This document shows positions 36,520 to 47,355 of a stretch of DNA of 64,000 nt, in pieces. The notes under the pieces were generated by a model, which searched no databases, had not been told where the DNA came from, and saw nothing but the letters and a program-made list of their open reading frames with translations. The stretch spans positions 744,001-808,000 of the forward strand of contig JAJFPB010000002.1 of NCBI GenBank assembly GCA_020881915.1, in the 5' to 3' direction. Source of the DNA: Paramyrothecium sp. XJ0827 (lineage: Eukaryota; Ascomycota; Sordariomycetes; Hypocreales; Stachybotryaceae). The first letter of the stretch is position 1. Each line of letters begins with the position of its first letter. The translations under genes and the position numbers were made by a program.

Positions 36520-37546
36520 CTAGTCACGTCGACGCCAAATAGAGACTCTGTCATGGATCACCCCATTCTTATCCTTGCCCACAGTGTGCGTGCGCTCTGG
36601 CTGCCAGAACGCCACTCTCTCCAGGCCCGCCTTGCTGGGCTCTCGCAACGGGTCCGCATCGACAAGACCCTTACCGTTGTAGGAGATCTTCTCACCGGGA
36701 TGGCTCAGATGCTCCATGTAGGCCTCGGAGGGAGAGGCAAATGGAGGGCCGGAGGCCAAGGGGTCCTTATGCCGAGGAGATTCCAGACAGATCAGATTGC
36801 CTGCAGGTAAGGAAGCAAGGAGCTCGGTGTGTCGGAGAGCCCATTTAGGACGGAGCTCTGGGTTCAGAGCACAGAAAAACTAGATTGTTGTTAGAAGGAA
36901 AGTCCAGAAAGACCAGCAGGATCCAGGGTGGGTCGGAAATGGCACATCAAAATTCTAAAGACAGAGTGAAGCATCTTGCAGGTCCCTCTGTAGGACGCAG
37001 AGTACAAGTGGTGAGAAAATAATAGCAATGCCGGAATGGAGCCCAACAGCGGCAGTGAGTATACATACCGTGTAATCATAAATGACATCAAATCCACTTC
37101 GAGGTACTCCAATTTCCTTCAACCAGGTATCATCAAAGAAATCCCCCTGGACGAAAGTGACCTTCCCTTTCCTAACTTTCTCATCTCGCACGCGGTACCG
37201 GCTATGGTTCTCCTTCTCCTCCTTCTTGCACGCTTCGACAGCTGCGGCGCTGCACTCCAGGCCATAGGCATCATACCCAAAGCTCGCGAATAAGAGCACG
37301 TCGACTCCACGTCCACAGCCCGGCACCAGGGCCTTCCGCCTCCGACCGTCCTGGGCGTGGGCCCGCCAATCGTGCCAGCTCGCTGGACCAGGGTGTCTTC
37401 TAGCGCGGGGTTGGGGAAGCCACGATCCCAGGGCAGATTATCACTTTTGTCCCAGAGGAGGCCCAGCCCTCAACATACTTGTCTCCCTGATATTTGGCCC
37501 AGTGTGCTCGAATATCCTTGGGATCAATGTTGGTCGGAGTCGTCAT
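36520..37546 (-). pseudogene. Thiopurine S-methyltransferase-like gene with two frameshifts
   Basis: Two exons, 37546-37069 and 36879-36520, separated by a 189 bp intron. The start reads MTTPTNIDPKDIRAHWAKYQ. Family-like coding then continues as LWDKSDNLPWDRGFPNPALE, KALVPGCGRGVDVLLFASFG (SAM motif), VTFVQGDFFDDTWLKEIG, FDVIYDYTFFCALNPELRP and, at the end, HPGEKISYNGKGL with VSIWRRRD. The frame changes twice in exon 1: near 37453-37462 (after VEGWA) and near 37347-37361 (after RAGTIGGP). Each fits a one-base loss. Everything downstream is intact, so loss of function appears recent unless these are assembly errors. The family methylates small thiols or halides with SAM. It is the last conventional gene before the captain-like gene. 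Confidence 0.75.
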
Positions 37547-39749
37547 GGCTGTGGGATGGTGATGGAGTGCGGGGGAAGTTGGAGGTGGTCGCTCTGGCGT
37601 GACAGTGATAAACAGGGTAGAAAACAGAAATAGTACAGAGTGGTCAGAAACTATTGACTACACAGGGAAGTAAACGATATTTCTGTCCTATTTATGCCTC
37701 TCTACACTCGTAATTGAGTGTCTTTACGCTGTGATTAGAAATCATTGTCGATCGATAACCTCAAGCTCCGACCGCGAACCAATAGTCAGTTAGGTGTGGG
37801 GTCGAAAGTTAATCAGACTTTACCTGTTTATTCATCATACCGAGAGAGATCTCATGCCCACGGGTTTACTAACAATGAAGATGCTCGTAGACGCTACTCT
37901 CCAGACTTTGACCAAGTCGGGCTGATTATATATCAGGAATGCCCTGGAAGCTATGGAAATACAGTGGATTTACTAGGTGGAAGAGTATGTAAAATTCTTA
38001 CTACGCAAGCTGGTTCCCTGTTTCTTGATTCCATTTTGGAGCGATTATCCGTGCGCAATCTGAAGAATACTCAATACTGTGTCTGCTCGGACGTCTGTTT
38101 CATATTCGCCATGTGCTTTCCCAATTTCTAAGCATAACAGGATTTAATCTAGGACCCGCATGATACCCCATGCCTGTAGTTTTACATAGGTGGAAGCATC
38201 AGAGCGGAGATGTGTCAAGACTCTGAGTGACGGAAAGATGTATTGTCCATCACCAATACAGATTTATACTCTGGCCATCTTCCACAGTGCTAGAGAAGCT
38301 GGGCTATGAAGTCCCCAATACAGTAGTTTCCGTGGGGCAGCGGAAAATAGACCAGAGAACGATCTCATCCTGGGCACATACAAGCAGTATCTAATATTGT
38401 GGTCTGAATGAAACTGCGTTACTTGCGAAGGTATTCTACCAAGTAGTGCTCAAGCAGTCGCCCTAAATTCAGCCCATTTATCGCATCCAGATTCATCACC
38501 ATATACCAGGTGGTACAATTGAAAGCCAAGACAGACTATGCAGGTAATAGACTGAGAAATCAGCATTCTACTCTCTTGCGCATTGCCAGGCGGTCTTTTT
38601 AGACCAACCTTTGGCAACAAGGGGCTCGTCTAATACTAGAGGTCGTGACAATAGTTTGGAACTTATCCCAGAGAAAGACAGTCATCTCATCGAGGTATAG
38701 CACAGGCTTTTCTAGGAGGTGGTGGCATCTATCATCAAAGGTGTCACTGTTCGTCGCGTCATGCCTGTGCTAGATACGGACTTGACCTGATTGGAGCAAA
38801 TGTATTTTTTTTTTTAGCTACAACGCGAACTTTACCACCTCTCTTTCGTTCTATCCCATGCTTTTTATTAGACAAATCATCGGTTCTTGTTAGTAAACAA
38901 GTAAAGTTTTATTCAAGAAGCATTGCAACTTGTGCATTTGTCTGAACAACACACGGACGAGACGAGGGACTTGTCAACAGCTCAAGTCGTTCCCGACTCT
39001 TGTTAATCTCATCTTGCAATCTTAAAATTTCACATCTAAGATACCATATCCCAGCGGTGTCCCATTGGTTTCAAGCCACTCAAATTCTACAACCTTCGCA
39101 GCCGCCGAGAGTTGGCTGTTCCGCGTTCTGGATCATGAGTGGCAATAGCGTGAACGTTCACCACATACGACCATAGCCACAAGAATATACGGGGACTCTC
39201 CTGTTCGGGTCCAAGTTGATTCTTGGCGTCCAGGTACTTGGGTTGGGGACGAGCGTACTTTGCATCCTCAATCATTGGCTGAAAATGTGCTTAGTAAGTT
39301 TGGCCTGCCCCCGGCCCGCAGGCATATGGGGTGGAGTCGAAACGGTCCATTTCTATTCGGACATATGTGGGTCCCTTCCGTTCCGTTATCCATGGCCGTT
39401 TACACGGAGAAGGTCCCCCACCCTCCCCTTCCCCGGTGTACGCGCCCGCCCGGGGACGCCTACTTGGCCGGTGATTTTTTACAGGCCAGAGAGCACTCTC
39501 CTCCACCAGACACTAAGCTTTAATGGGAACTTTTAAATATAGGAGCAAGATGACGCCGTAGCGCTGATCTCTTGCTTCGCTCCCCAAGCCAGCTTTTTCT
39601 TAGCATCCCATTTTCCTTCCTTCCCTTCCCTTCCCACAATGCAGCAGAGACAGGGCCAGCGCCGTACTTGCAATTCCATATATTTGAGCCGGGCCTGAAA
39701 GCTTCAGCCTGCCTATCTTGTCTCCTTTTCTTCAAATGCCTTGTGGAAG
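37547..39749. other. Gene-free 2.2 kb upstream of the captain-like gene
   Basis: No supportable coding sequence. It contains a second copy of a short repeat at 38753-38783 and a T11 run near 38806-38816. If the DUF3435 gene belongs to a Starship element, the element's left end would be expected in this stretch. I could not see a convincing terminal repeat or target duplication by eye. Confidence 0.45.
38753..38783 (+). repeat. Short dispersed repeat, copy 2
   Basis: GTCGCGTCATGCCTGTGCTA and following bases resemble 33279-33309. The differences are mostly C/T or G/A, as expected of decayed repeat copies, possibly after repeat-induced point mutation. Confidence 0.35.
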
Positions 39750-42373
39750 ATGAACGGCGATCGCGGGACGGAGCTGGAGTTGGAGTTCGAGTTCGACTTC
39801 GACGTTGAGGAGGCGCTTGCGGACATCGAGTGTTCGGGAGACGAACAAGAGCGGGACACTGGAGCCCACGAGCAGGTGAAGAGGCGAAGGGATAAACTAT
39901 GGAAAAGCTGGCAAAGGTGAGCTGCCATCGCCCGACCACCCACTTCCTGGGACATGTCTGACCCAAGGACCCAGCTACATGAAACAGATCAAGAAGGATG
40001 CGACGCAGACCTGGATTGATTTTCGCAACGAGGTTCGCACGGCAACCAAAATAATCAGAGTCTTCTTGAAGCAGTTCGTTCAGAATGCCACTAGAATGCG
40101 AATTGTCCTTGGGCCGGAGGAGGTGGTCAAGGAAAGGTCGATCAAGCATGCCACCACGCTGCAAAACCTTTGGGTTGATCTGATCAGTGTTGCGGACTAT
40201 GAAGTCATGCGCCCACAAAGAATCAAGGAGCCGCGAGCTTCCAGTTTCTGGGAGCTGTGCTACAAGTCCAATGAGCAGGGAATCGCAAACAAGCCGGCAT
40301 ACAAGTTCGCCAGAGCCGAACTTGTGAGCCTTGCCCAGGATTTGGGATTATCGTTCGACCAAAGTCACGAGAAGACACCTGCGACCGAAGAGGATATAAT
40401 CTCAGTCCTACACACTTTATGGAGCCGCCCGGACGAGATCCCATGCAGTGCCCAGACCCGGTTGGCATTTCACATCTCGGTGCTACTCGGCGGCATCGGC
40501 GGCTGGCGGCCAGCCAGCCTGGTGCAGGTTCTATACAGGCACGTTGAGTTCGGTTGGGTGCGCGACAGCCACGATCGGAGGAAGTGGCATGCTACTTGCA
40601 AGTTCCAGATCAACCACGTGAAATTGCAGAGAAATGTGATCAAGCGTGATCAGCGCCACATGTGAGAAATAGCCCAACCCCTTTCCTTCGACCGTCTTGC
40701 TGACTCAAGGTTGACGAACAGCTGCGGCGTTTGGATCTCAGCGGTCCCGTACGGACTGCTGTGCATCTTACGGCTACTTCTGGTCCAAGCAATAGCGGAC
40801 GGCGCCTTCGAGCAACCATTCACCATTGAGGGGTTCCTCACGCATCAGCTGCCAGAAGACACCAAAGTGAATTACCATGCTGCTCGGTGGAAGCCCGAGT
40901 TCTTAGACAAGAAGATCACTAAGATTAGTTACAAACTGTTGAACGCCATCTGGAATCGGGTCCTCCTGGTAGCTGGGCTGCCAGACAGGGTCAGGCTATA
41001 CGCGCTGCGGCTGGGGGCCGCGGGTCGCCTCAATGGTCAGTTCATCTTCTCCCCACTGGACGTGCAAGTTGCTTACCCGCCGATCATTAGGGGCCGTGGC
41101 ACCTACTCTGCGCAACTTCATCCTATCGCAGTCATCGGACATCTTTCAAAAAGCCTACCAAGCGAACGACATCACGGTGGACTTGGTAGGCATCACGTTT
41201 GGGAAGTATAGCGGGGATATGAGTGGAATACTAGCATCTGTGCGCCGCGCGTTCCTAAAATGCGACCCAGATGCGCCGTTCTGGATCACTGTTGAGCAAT
41301 GGAATGGCTTTGAGAAGAGGAGAACCATTATTGCCCTTCGGCAACGGTGCGAAGCCGCGCGTCCGGACTCTGAAGAGGCAGCACGTATCCGGCGACGCAT
41401 TTCCTATCATAAAGCGCGATGCGAAGAGCTTCAGATCCTCAAAAATCGGGAAGAGTACTTCGAGGACGCCAGCCGGCTCAGGGACGCAGGCCTGCCGACG
41501 GCTCACCTGCGGCAGCCTGGGCAGAAGGATCACCACCGACGCGCAAGCTACCCCGGCAACGACGCGGCTAGACGTATTGGCGAGATGCTGCGACAATCAG
41601 GCAAACCTACGGAGAACCTTTTCAGTGTCACCGAGAAAATGCTAGCATTCGTTTTGGGACACTATCTACAGGTCGAGGTTACTTTCACGACCACCCATCA
41701 GGCCAGCACACAAACGCAGGGCGCACATTTATGCCTCCTCGGATGCCACAGGAACTTTACCACTATTGCCACACTTACCCGGCATGTTCGAGAAGCCCAC
41801 AAACATATTCTTGAGGGTGCATTCTTCTGTCCCGAGTGCCAAAGGCTAAAGCAATATGTCGAGATCTCTGGTGGCCAATCCGCCTGGAGCAGCCACGTGG
41901 CTCACTTCCATGGCAAGAAGAATGCCCCATATGCCACACAAAAGGCATCTCAATGCCTGCTGTGCGACAGGACTTTCACAGAGAGGGGTTCAACTCTCCA
42001 CCTCTCAACACATGTTAGCCAGGGAATGTTCAAGGAGCCTTTCGAATGTCCAGCTTGCCAGAAGCAGGGGGTCTGTGACATGTGGATCCAGGACCTGGAC
42101 GCATGGTATATTCACCTGTCACGAAGCCATCAAGCATCCCAGAGCCGGAAGAGAAAACGCCATGCTGGAGAGGAAGCCGATGTGGGCGTGCGTGAGCGGC
42201 CTCAATTTCGAGAGCCCAAGGACGACGAGGAGGTCCTGGACTGGAAACCGCCAAGTCCAGATCCCCACAAAGATGAAGAGTTTTGGGTCACTGGGCGCGA
42301 TGACGACTATACGAGCTTGGAAGAAGGGTACGAAGACGGCCAGTGTGGTGTGACACATGAACTAGGCGAGTAA
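39750..42373 (+). CDS. DUF3435 tyrosine-recombinase-like protein (Starship captain family) with C-terminal C2H2 fingers
   Basis: Exons 39750-39916, 39975-40661, 40710-41035 and 41091-42373 splice in frame to 820 residues. Residues about 4-25 are acidic. From about 60 the core resembles DUF3435: WIDFRNEVRTATK, EEDIISVLHTLWSRPDEIP, LLGGIGGWRPASLVQVLY (candidate catalytic Arg), ADGAFEQPFT, VNYHAARWKPEFLDKKI, YALRLGAAGRLNG (second Arg) and LRNFILSQSSDIFQKAYQ (candidate nucleophilic Tyr). Then IRRRISYHKARCEEL and C2H2 fingers CLLGCHRNFTTIATLTRHV, CPECQRL...HVAHFH and CLLCDRTFTERGSTLHLSTH. The tail is acidic. Members of this family move Starship elements in fungal genomes by tyrosine recombination. 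The catalytic His context usual between the Args is not obvious, so activity is uncertain. It reads rightward, into the accessory block. Confidence 0.8.
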
Positions 42374-43326
42374 AGAGTTGCTCAATACTCGAACAATGAT
42401 ATTTGACATTGACTGATTCACGCATGTGTCGTATGTGCTCCCCATTACTTTTTCACGAAGTTCAAATACGATAGGAAACAACCGATGAAGGAATTGCCAG
42501 ATTTATTCTGCTGCTAGTCGCTAACTCTATGGTGACTTCCCTTGGCCCGATCCTGAGACAAGTCGGCCTCGGAAAGGGCGTTGAGTGAAAGTCCTCGGTG
42601 GCTTGTCTGACCTCAAGAATTGGATGATGCTCGCCGGCCACCATGACACCAGTTCTGTACCGTGGAGGCAGGGTTGCTGCAAGACGAAGTCTACTTCGGC
42701 TAGTTGGTGGGCAACAAAATGGGCGTCCTTTGGGGAGCCGTAGATGTTGAGATAGATGGTTAGATCTGTTTGGACCAGGGAGAACAGCATTCCGTCTATT
42801 GAAATGCATCTTAGCCGCTTGGCTGTCGCTGGCGCAAGCCAAACGCTGTCGTTGCTCCATGCTATGTCAGAATCCCACAACTTGCGGGGGTATCAGCCAT
42901 GGGATTAAAATCGCACGTGGTCGACATACCCTGATGCACCCATAGCAAGGTGTGTTCCTTTCCATGTTACCTAGGCGAGTGAGTGCGTGCGTCGTAAATG
43001 GTCCTCGTAAAGCGCCCCAGATGCAAAGCCAGCTAGGAATTCTGGGTCCTATTAATAGGTTCGGGAGCAGGCTTAAATTTACTAGATTTAACGTCTCACT
43101 TCCCTTCGGCGCCAATGCGCGACGTTAACCAATGACCATGACGCTCGACCCTGACCCAGACCGGCGGCTAAGGCTAACTTTAGATGATGTTTCGTATGAT
43201 TTAGATTTGACCCTAAGTGCTGCTTTCTTTATATGGACGCCAGCATGGCATACTTAGTTCTTCCTCGTCTACAAGATATCTGCTTTGCTATCAGCTATAA
43301 CTCTCGGGTTTTCTGAAAAATCTAAG
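42374..43326. other. Intergenic region with a helicase remnant
   Basis: About 950 bp, holding the SNF2-like fragment at 42527-42880 and otherwise no gene. Confidence 0.45.
42527..42880 (-). pseudogene. Possible SNF2-family helicase N-terminal remnant
   Basis: The minus-strand frame reads LAPATAKRLRCISIDGMLFS, TDLTIYLNIYGSPKDAHFVA and FVLQQPCLHG. This resembles the region that precedes the ATPase core in fungal SNF2-like proteins (a conserved L.IYGS..D...V....YLQ.P pattern). There is no ATG and no helicase motif downstream; the frame ends in TGA after 117 codons. I therefore call it a remnant. The identification rests on a short remembered pattern and is weak. Confidence 0.35.
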
Positions 43327-43986
43327 ATGTTCTCTCCGACTGCCCACTGTTTCACCATTGAGAGGCCTCCACTAAATTTCGAAAAGCAGTTAGCAATTGC
43401 TTCCAGTTCTAAAGCTTATGGCCCTGTGAAAACGTCGTGGCCAAACTTAGAGTTGACCGCTAGCACCCCAATAACGGGCTATTTTATGAGTGAGCTGATA
43501 GCATATTGGGAATCTATCGGCTATAGTAGTACGGAGCTTGACATCAAAGAGAAGCTCAGTGGCCATACGAATTTGCTTGTATCCTCCTTTCGACACAACA
43601 TGGGTGAGACGATGGACTACTTTCGCTCAGTCCAACGCACAGTCAATGACACGGCCTCTTGCTGGGAAGAAATTGCAGCATGGAAAGAAGTTTGCGTCTT
43701 GAAGCAAGCTTTTGCGACAAATGAGAATTTAGTAATAGATTCCGAGGTCATGAAACTGTTTTGCATTATCGCTATCCTACTGCCAGCGAGGTTGACTTCT
43801 CGGACCATCGGCTCGGCAGCAATCAGTCGCATGGGGTTGTTGGATGGCAAGCTTTCGAACCAACCGCATTGGTACCGACGCCTCTATATTTCATACCGAC
43901 AGCGGAAGATAAAGATGGAGGAAGAGTTGTGGGAACAAAGGGAGCAAGCACTTCGTCAAGTTGGGCTGGAAATGCCATGTGTTTGA
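43327..43986 (+). CDS. Hypothetical protein, 219 residues
   Basis: A single-exon ORF starts at ATG 43327 (MFSPTAHCFTIERPP). I do not recognise a family. Visible parts are GYFMSELIAYWESIGYSSTE, a moderately hydrophobic MKLFCIIAILLPARL (residues about 140-155), and a charged helical C-terminus (YRQRKIKMEEELWEQREQAL). The size and the strong amphipathic end suggest a real protein, but it could be part of a larger gene with missed exons. It stands between the captain-like gene and the Zn2Cys6/C2H2 gene in the accessory block. Confidence 0.45.
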   Translation: MFSPTAHCFTIERPPLNFEKQLAIASSSKAYGPVKTSWPNLELTASTPITGYFMSELIAYWESIGYSSTELDIKEKLSGHTNLLVSSFRHNMGETMDYFRSVQRTVNDTASCWEEIAAWKEVCVLKQAFATNENLVIDSEVMKLFCIIAILLPARLTSRTIGSAAISRMGLLDGKLSNQPHWYRRLYISYRQRKIKMEEELWEQREQALRQVGLEMPCV

Positions 43987-44145
43987 TGACCATAGAGACT
44001 GAATTGGATTATATCATTCTTTAATACTCCTATTCCATCAATGTTTAATTAATAGTTGAATTACGATAAGGAACCATGTAAAATTCAGTAAGATAAATCC
44101 GAGCACTAAACATGTACCTGCCCAAACTCCATGCTCTTTAGCCCC

Positions 44146-45290
44146 TCATCCTGGTAGACCCCGAACTTCACACATATGAGCCTTGAGTTGACGTGGCCAT
44201 GTAAACAGAGTACCGCATGTACCGCAAGCAGAGCCTATTCCATGCTCGCCCGACCTATGACATCTTAGACTCCAGGGACTCCATGCCATATGTCCACAGT
44301 CTGCGCATCTAAAGGTTGGCTTTGAAGCATGGTTTATGCGGATGTGGTCTCGGCAATGAAATATTTTCCCGTAGCTTCTATTCGGGCATATGCGGCAACC
44401 AAACCGACCGTTTCCTTGGACATAAAGGAGCATATCTTCTGACAACGCTGACCAGTTCTGTGGATTACTGTTATAGCTTAAGTCTGGTTGACCATCTTGA
44501 TAGTCCCCATCATAAATCTGGGGAGGGCACTCCGGAGTTATGTTGATGCTTGTCTCAAACGAAGCAAGATGCCGAGGTGGCTCGGCGGACTGGTCAGATA
44601 ATATAAAGCTGACATCGAATTGGCCGGCTTCGGGAAAGATCAGTGTTTCCAAGCCAATTTGGACCACATGATTCTCTCCTTTCCCCGTCACATCAATCTC
44701 TGGACGAGCAAAAGTTGTGGTTTCAGCATGAGGACCGATTGCCGATAGAACGAGTTTTGTCACTAAAATGGTCAATTATGATCCCCAGAACGTGTAGATT
44801 ACTTACAATCTAGGTTCATCAGATTATAGATGGAGACCCTTGGATGTGGTATGACTGGTACGTTCTGGGTCCCTTTGCAAGGAATATCCCAACAGATTCC
44901 CTGTCGCCGAACTCCAGTGTCATCATTGGTAGGCTCGGTCATGTTATGAGGGCCCATGATGATATGGCCGTCTGTTTGGCGTTGAGCTTCCAGTTGACTC
45001 TCAAGCTCTTCTACATGATAACTTAGTTGATCTAAAAGGGCCGGCTCTGGACCGCTAAAACCAGGGTCAACGCTAGAGAGTTAGAAGAAGGTGGATGAAT
45101 CATACGAGCCGTCTCTACATTCTATACCTCGTTTTATACAACCGCGACAAGGTTTCTGTGCATCGCATCTAGTCTGAGTATTGGCTGTTAGTTAACGCCC
45201 CACGCAAGCTCGAAAGGTGATAGTTACCTTGTGCGTTCGGCAATATTCGCATGCGAGTTTACGCCCGATCTTTGTTCTTGATCGATCCAT
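44146..45290 (-). CDS. Regulator with N-terminal Zn2Cys6 and C-terminal C2H2-type fingers
   Basis: Exons 45290-45228, 45173-45106, 45054-44807 and 44762-44146 splice in frame to 331 residues. MDRSRTKIGRKLA leads into C-EY-C-RTHKTR-C-DAQKP-C-RG-C-IKRGIE-C, a complete Zn2Cys6 cluster split by an intron. A short coiled coil follows (ALLDQLSYHVEELESQLEAQ). The middle part contains GQFDVSFILSD and HLASFETSINI, shared with the protein at 59207. The C-terminus has C-RI-C-PNRSYGKIFHCRDHIRINH, CADCGHMAWSPWSLRCH and CGTCGTLFTWPRQLKAHMC, three finger-like units. Combining both finger classes in one short protein is uncommon. It is probably nuclear. Targets are unknown. Confidence 0.75.
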
Positions 45291-46403
45291 TAAAGGCGAA
45301 AGTGAACCTGGGAATAAAGATCAATCTTGGGTCGGGTACAGGGTCTTATATCAGTTTTCCCACTCACAGCCAACCCCCTTCCTCCACCACATTTAACCCC
45401 CCCTCCCCCCTGGGATTGGCACCATGTAAGCCTGGCCCACCCTAGCAGATCAAAGCCTGCCCAGGCGTCTAGCCGCAAAGTTCTCTAGTCCACGGAGGAG
45501 ACCAGCAAGCTCCAAGAGAGGTTCGAATCTCCTACTGACACCAAAAGTCCCAGGGTCGCTAAAACGGCAGGAGCCCCTTTTTCTGGAGCACAACGCTCCG
45601 CATGCGAGACACTGCGAGTAGCTACAGGCTGCGAGTCACTCTGCACGTAGCCCTGGTATATCCGCATAGGCATTTCAGCGGCTCATACGTCAGCGATCAT
45701 TCGGCATGTTTGTTCAGGGAAATGGAAGCCTCAGGAGTGGATCATCAGGAGAGATGTGAAAGCTTCCCGGCTGGCTAGATGCCTGAATTGTTGTACAAGT
45801 TTATGTTGACGCTGGCTATCCTCGCATGTGTATTGACCTCCACAGTTTAAACAACTTTGTGCTAAGCACCATCACACGTTTCCTACAGCTCGTCTCAGGA
45901 CGGGATCTAGATCCTTAAGAGATAAAAGTTCATCTTTATCCAAGAACAGCGGCCGCAACACCAATCGGTCTCAGTGTATTCGCAGACTGTGGGAGCATTC
46001 CCCATGATAGCCCCGTGCAGAGGTGAGAAGGGTGTTGATCAGTTGGCGGATGGGATAATGGCTTACAAGATTATACTTGCATCGCCCCATACGTAATGGA
46101 ACTCGAAATCTGGCTAGTCATGGATGACTCGCGCAAAGTCCATGTTTCTCCCGCAAGGCAAACACCAATCCTGGAAGCTGAAGGCAGCCCAACCCACTGT
46201 CACCTTCCTGTTGGAATGACTGGTCAAGCAGGTAGATACTGTATTGGTCGGGCCAAGTGGAAGCAGGGAAAGCCCGTACCTGAGCCCGCGCCAAACATGG
46301 AGTCCACAACGATGGAGGCACCTGTGAGCTATTGATAAAAAGGGGGAGGGGTATTTTGGTGATCATTAACGTGCGCTACAATTTGAAGAGTTGGTAGCTA
46401 GAT
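45291..46403. other. Intergenic region with a tRNA-like 3' fragment
   Basis: 1.1 kb. GAGAGGTTCGAATCTCCTAC followed by TGACACCA at about 45515-45542 resembles the T-arm and 3' end of a tRNA, but no matching 5' half is present. A 79-codon frame at 46096-46335 looks marginally protein-like but has no recognised domain. Confidence 0.35.
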
Positions 46404-46844
46404 CTAGAGAAACTTCGTCGATAACGCTAGCAATGCCAACCCAGCCGGCACGGATACCTGCATCGTGAGCTTACGCAAGTTTGACCAAAACTCCTTCGAT
46501 GCATCCCAGATCACAGCCAATCGAGTCTCATCAGGAAGTTTGGAAATTTCTTCTGGCACTTCTTTCGTCTGACCTGTTTCCTGGTTCATAAACTCGAAGA
46601 TTTCCTTGTAAACTGCCGCAGTCACAATTATGTATTTGTGACTGTCGCCACCCGCATCAAGGGCTCCTACTACAAACGAGTAAGCTACATCTAACACGAA
46701 GTAAGAATACTCACGAGCCGAGGTTGTCGCATCGTCTTCATAATAGACGACGGTTTGCCTTCGTTCCCAATCGCGAGGAACTTTGTCAAACCAGGATTTA
46801 AGCATCTGGTCTCTTGCGACTGAGAAGGTTTGGAGGGGCCCCAT
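46404..46844 (-). CDS. Hypothetical protein, 146 residues (131 if a 45 bp intron is removed)
   Basis: The ORF starts at MGPLQTFSVARDQMLKSWFD. I do not recognise it. It is mixed charged with a hydrophobic C-terminus (MQVSVPAGLALLALSTKF) that could anchor it in a membrane. A perfect GTGAGT donor and a TTTGTAG acceptor delimit a 45 bp, in-frame segment (about 46714-46670) that may be an intron. About 160 bp upstream of the ATG lies one copy of a 55 bp repeat (47007-47062) that recurs upstream of the gene at 56724, so these genes may share promoter sequence. Confidence 0.5.
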   Translation of the reverse strand: MGPLQTFSVARDQMLKSWFDKVPRDWERRQTVVYYEDDATTSAREYSYFVLDVAYSFVVGALDAGGDSHKYIIVTAAVYKEIFEFMNQETGQTKEVPEEISKLPDETRLAVIWDASKEFWSNLRKLTMQVSVPAGLALLALSTKFL

Positions 46845-47355
46845 TTTGGAACGGCCAGTGTGCAAAGTTTGAATGGTGAATGATAAGAGAAAAGTTTCCA
46901 GAAATTCTGTGTGAGACCTCGTTTTTATAACCAGCAACTGGAGGCCGCAACAGGGATGCCCTCGGCATTACGCCGATCACGTTGACCTTGCGTTGTAATA
47001 ATATGTAGGCTGCATCACCTCAAGCCTAATCAGGCAAAAACGACACTACAAAAAATTACTACATGTGGAAAGGGTTTCGCACTTGACCTTACCGTGGCGG
47101 CCCCCCGCGTTTCAGCGGGCTCTGCGCAAGCAAATGGTTGCCGGATTTTAGTAGATACACACCTCAAGAAATCACGAGGCTGGCTCCCAGCCACAAGGCA
47201 CATAAGTCTATGGTTAGAGCCAAAAAGAGCTCTGGGCATCCGTAGCCTTGGGATCACCAATGAGGACAAAAAATAGTGGAAAAGCTATTGGGTACTGTAG
47301 AAAACCATTGACAGGAACCTTTCATACCACAAACCATCCTGCGCCATGTCGTCCT
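46845..47355. other. Intergenic region holding one 55 bp repeat
   Basis: 510 bp. Besides the repeat at 47007-47062 it holds a hairpin CCCGCGTTTCAGCGGG at 47105-47120. It spans the promoter of the 46404 gene and the 3' flank of the next. Confidence 0.45.
47007..47062 (-). repeat. 55 bp repeat, copy 1 (read on minus strand)
   Basis: Read on the minus strand it runs GTAGTAATTTTTTGTAGTGT and on to GGCTTGAGGTGATGCAGCCT. It matches 56433-56487 on the plus strand with about three mismatches. Each copy lies upstream of a hypothetical gene in the same relative orientation. Confidence 0.75.

Noticed and set aside
1..37546. A single secondary-metabolite gene cluster across the left block
   Set aside because: Oxidases, reductases, regulators and an exporter are present, but no polyketide synthase, NRPS, terpene cyclase or prenyltransferase core gene is visible in the window.
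37745..38131. A 128-codon plus-strand ORF in the putative edge region
   Set aside because: It starts with TTG, has no family features and lies in AT-rich DNA.
39520..40218. A 232-codon minus-strand ORF opposite the captain-like gene
   Set aside because: It is antisense to exons 1 and 2 of the DUF3435 gene, has no recognisable domain, and its composition fits a shadow frame.
46096..46335. A 79-codon ATG-started plus-strand ORF (MELEIWLVMDDSRKVHV)
   Set aside because: It looks slightly protein-like, but it is short, has no recognisable domain and no supported exons beside it.
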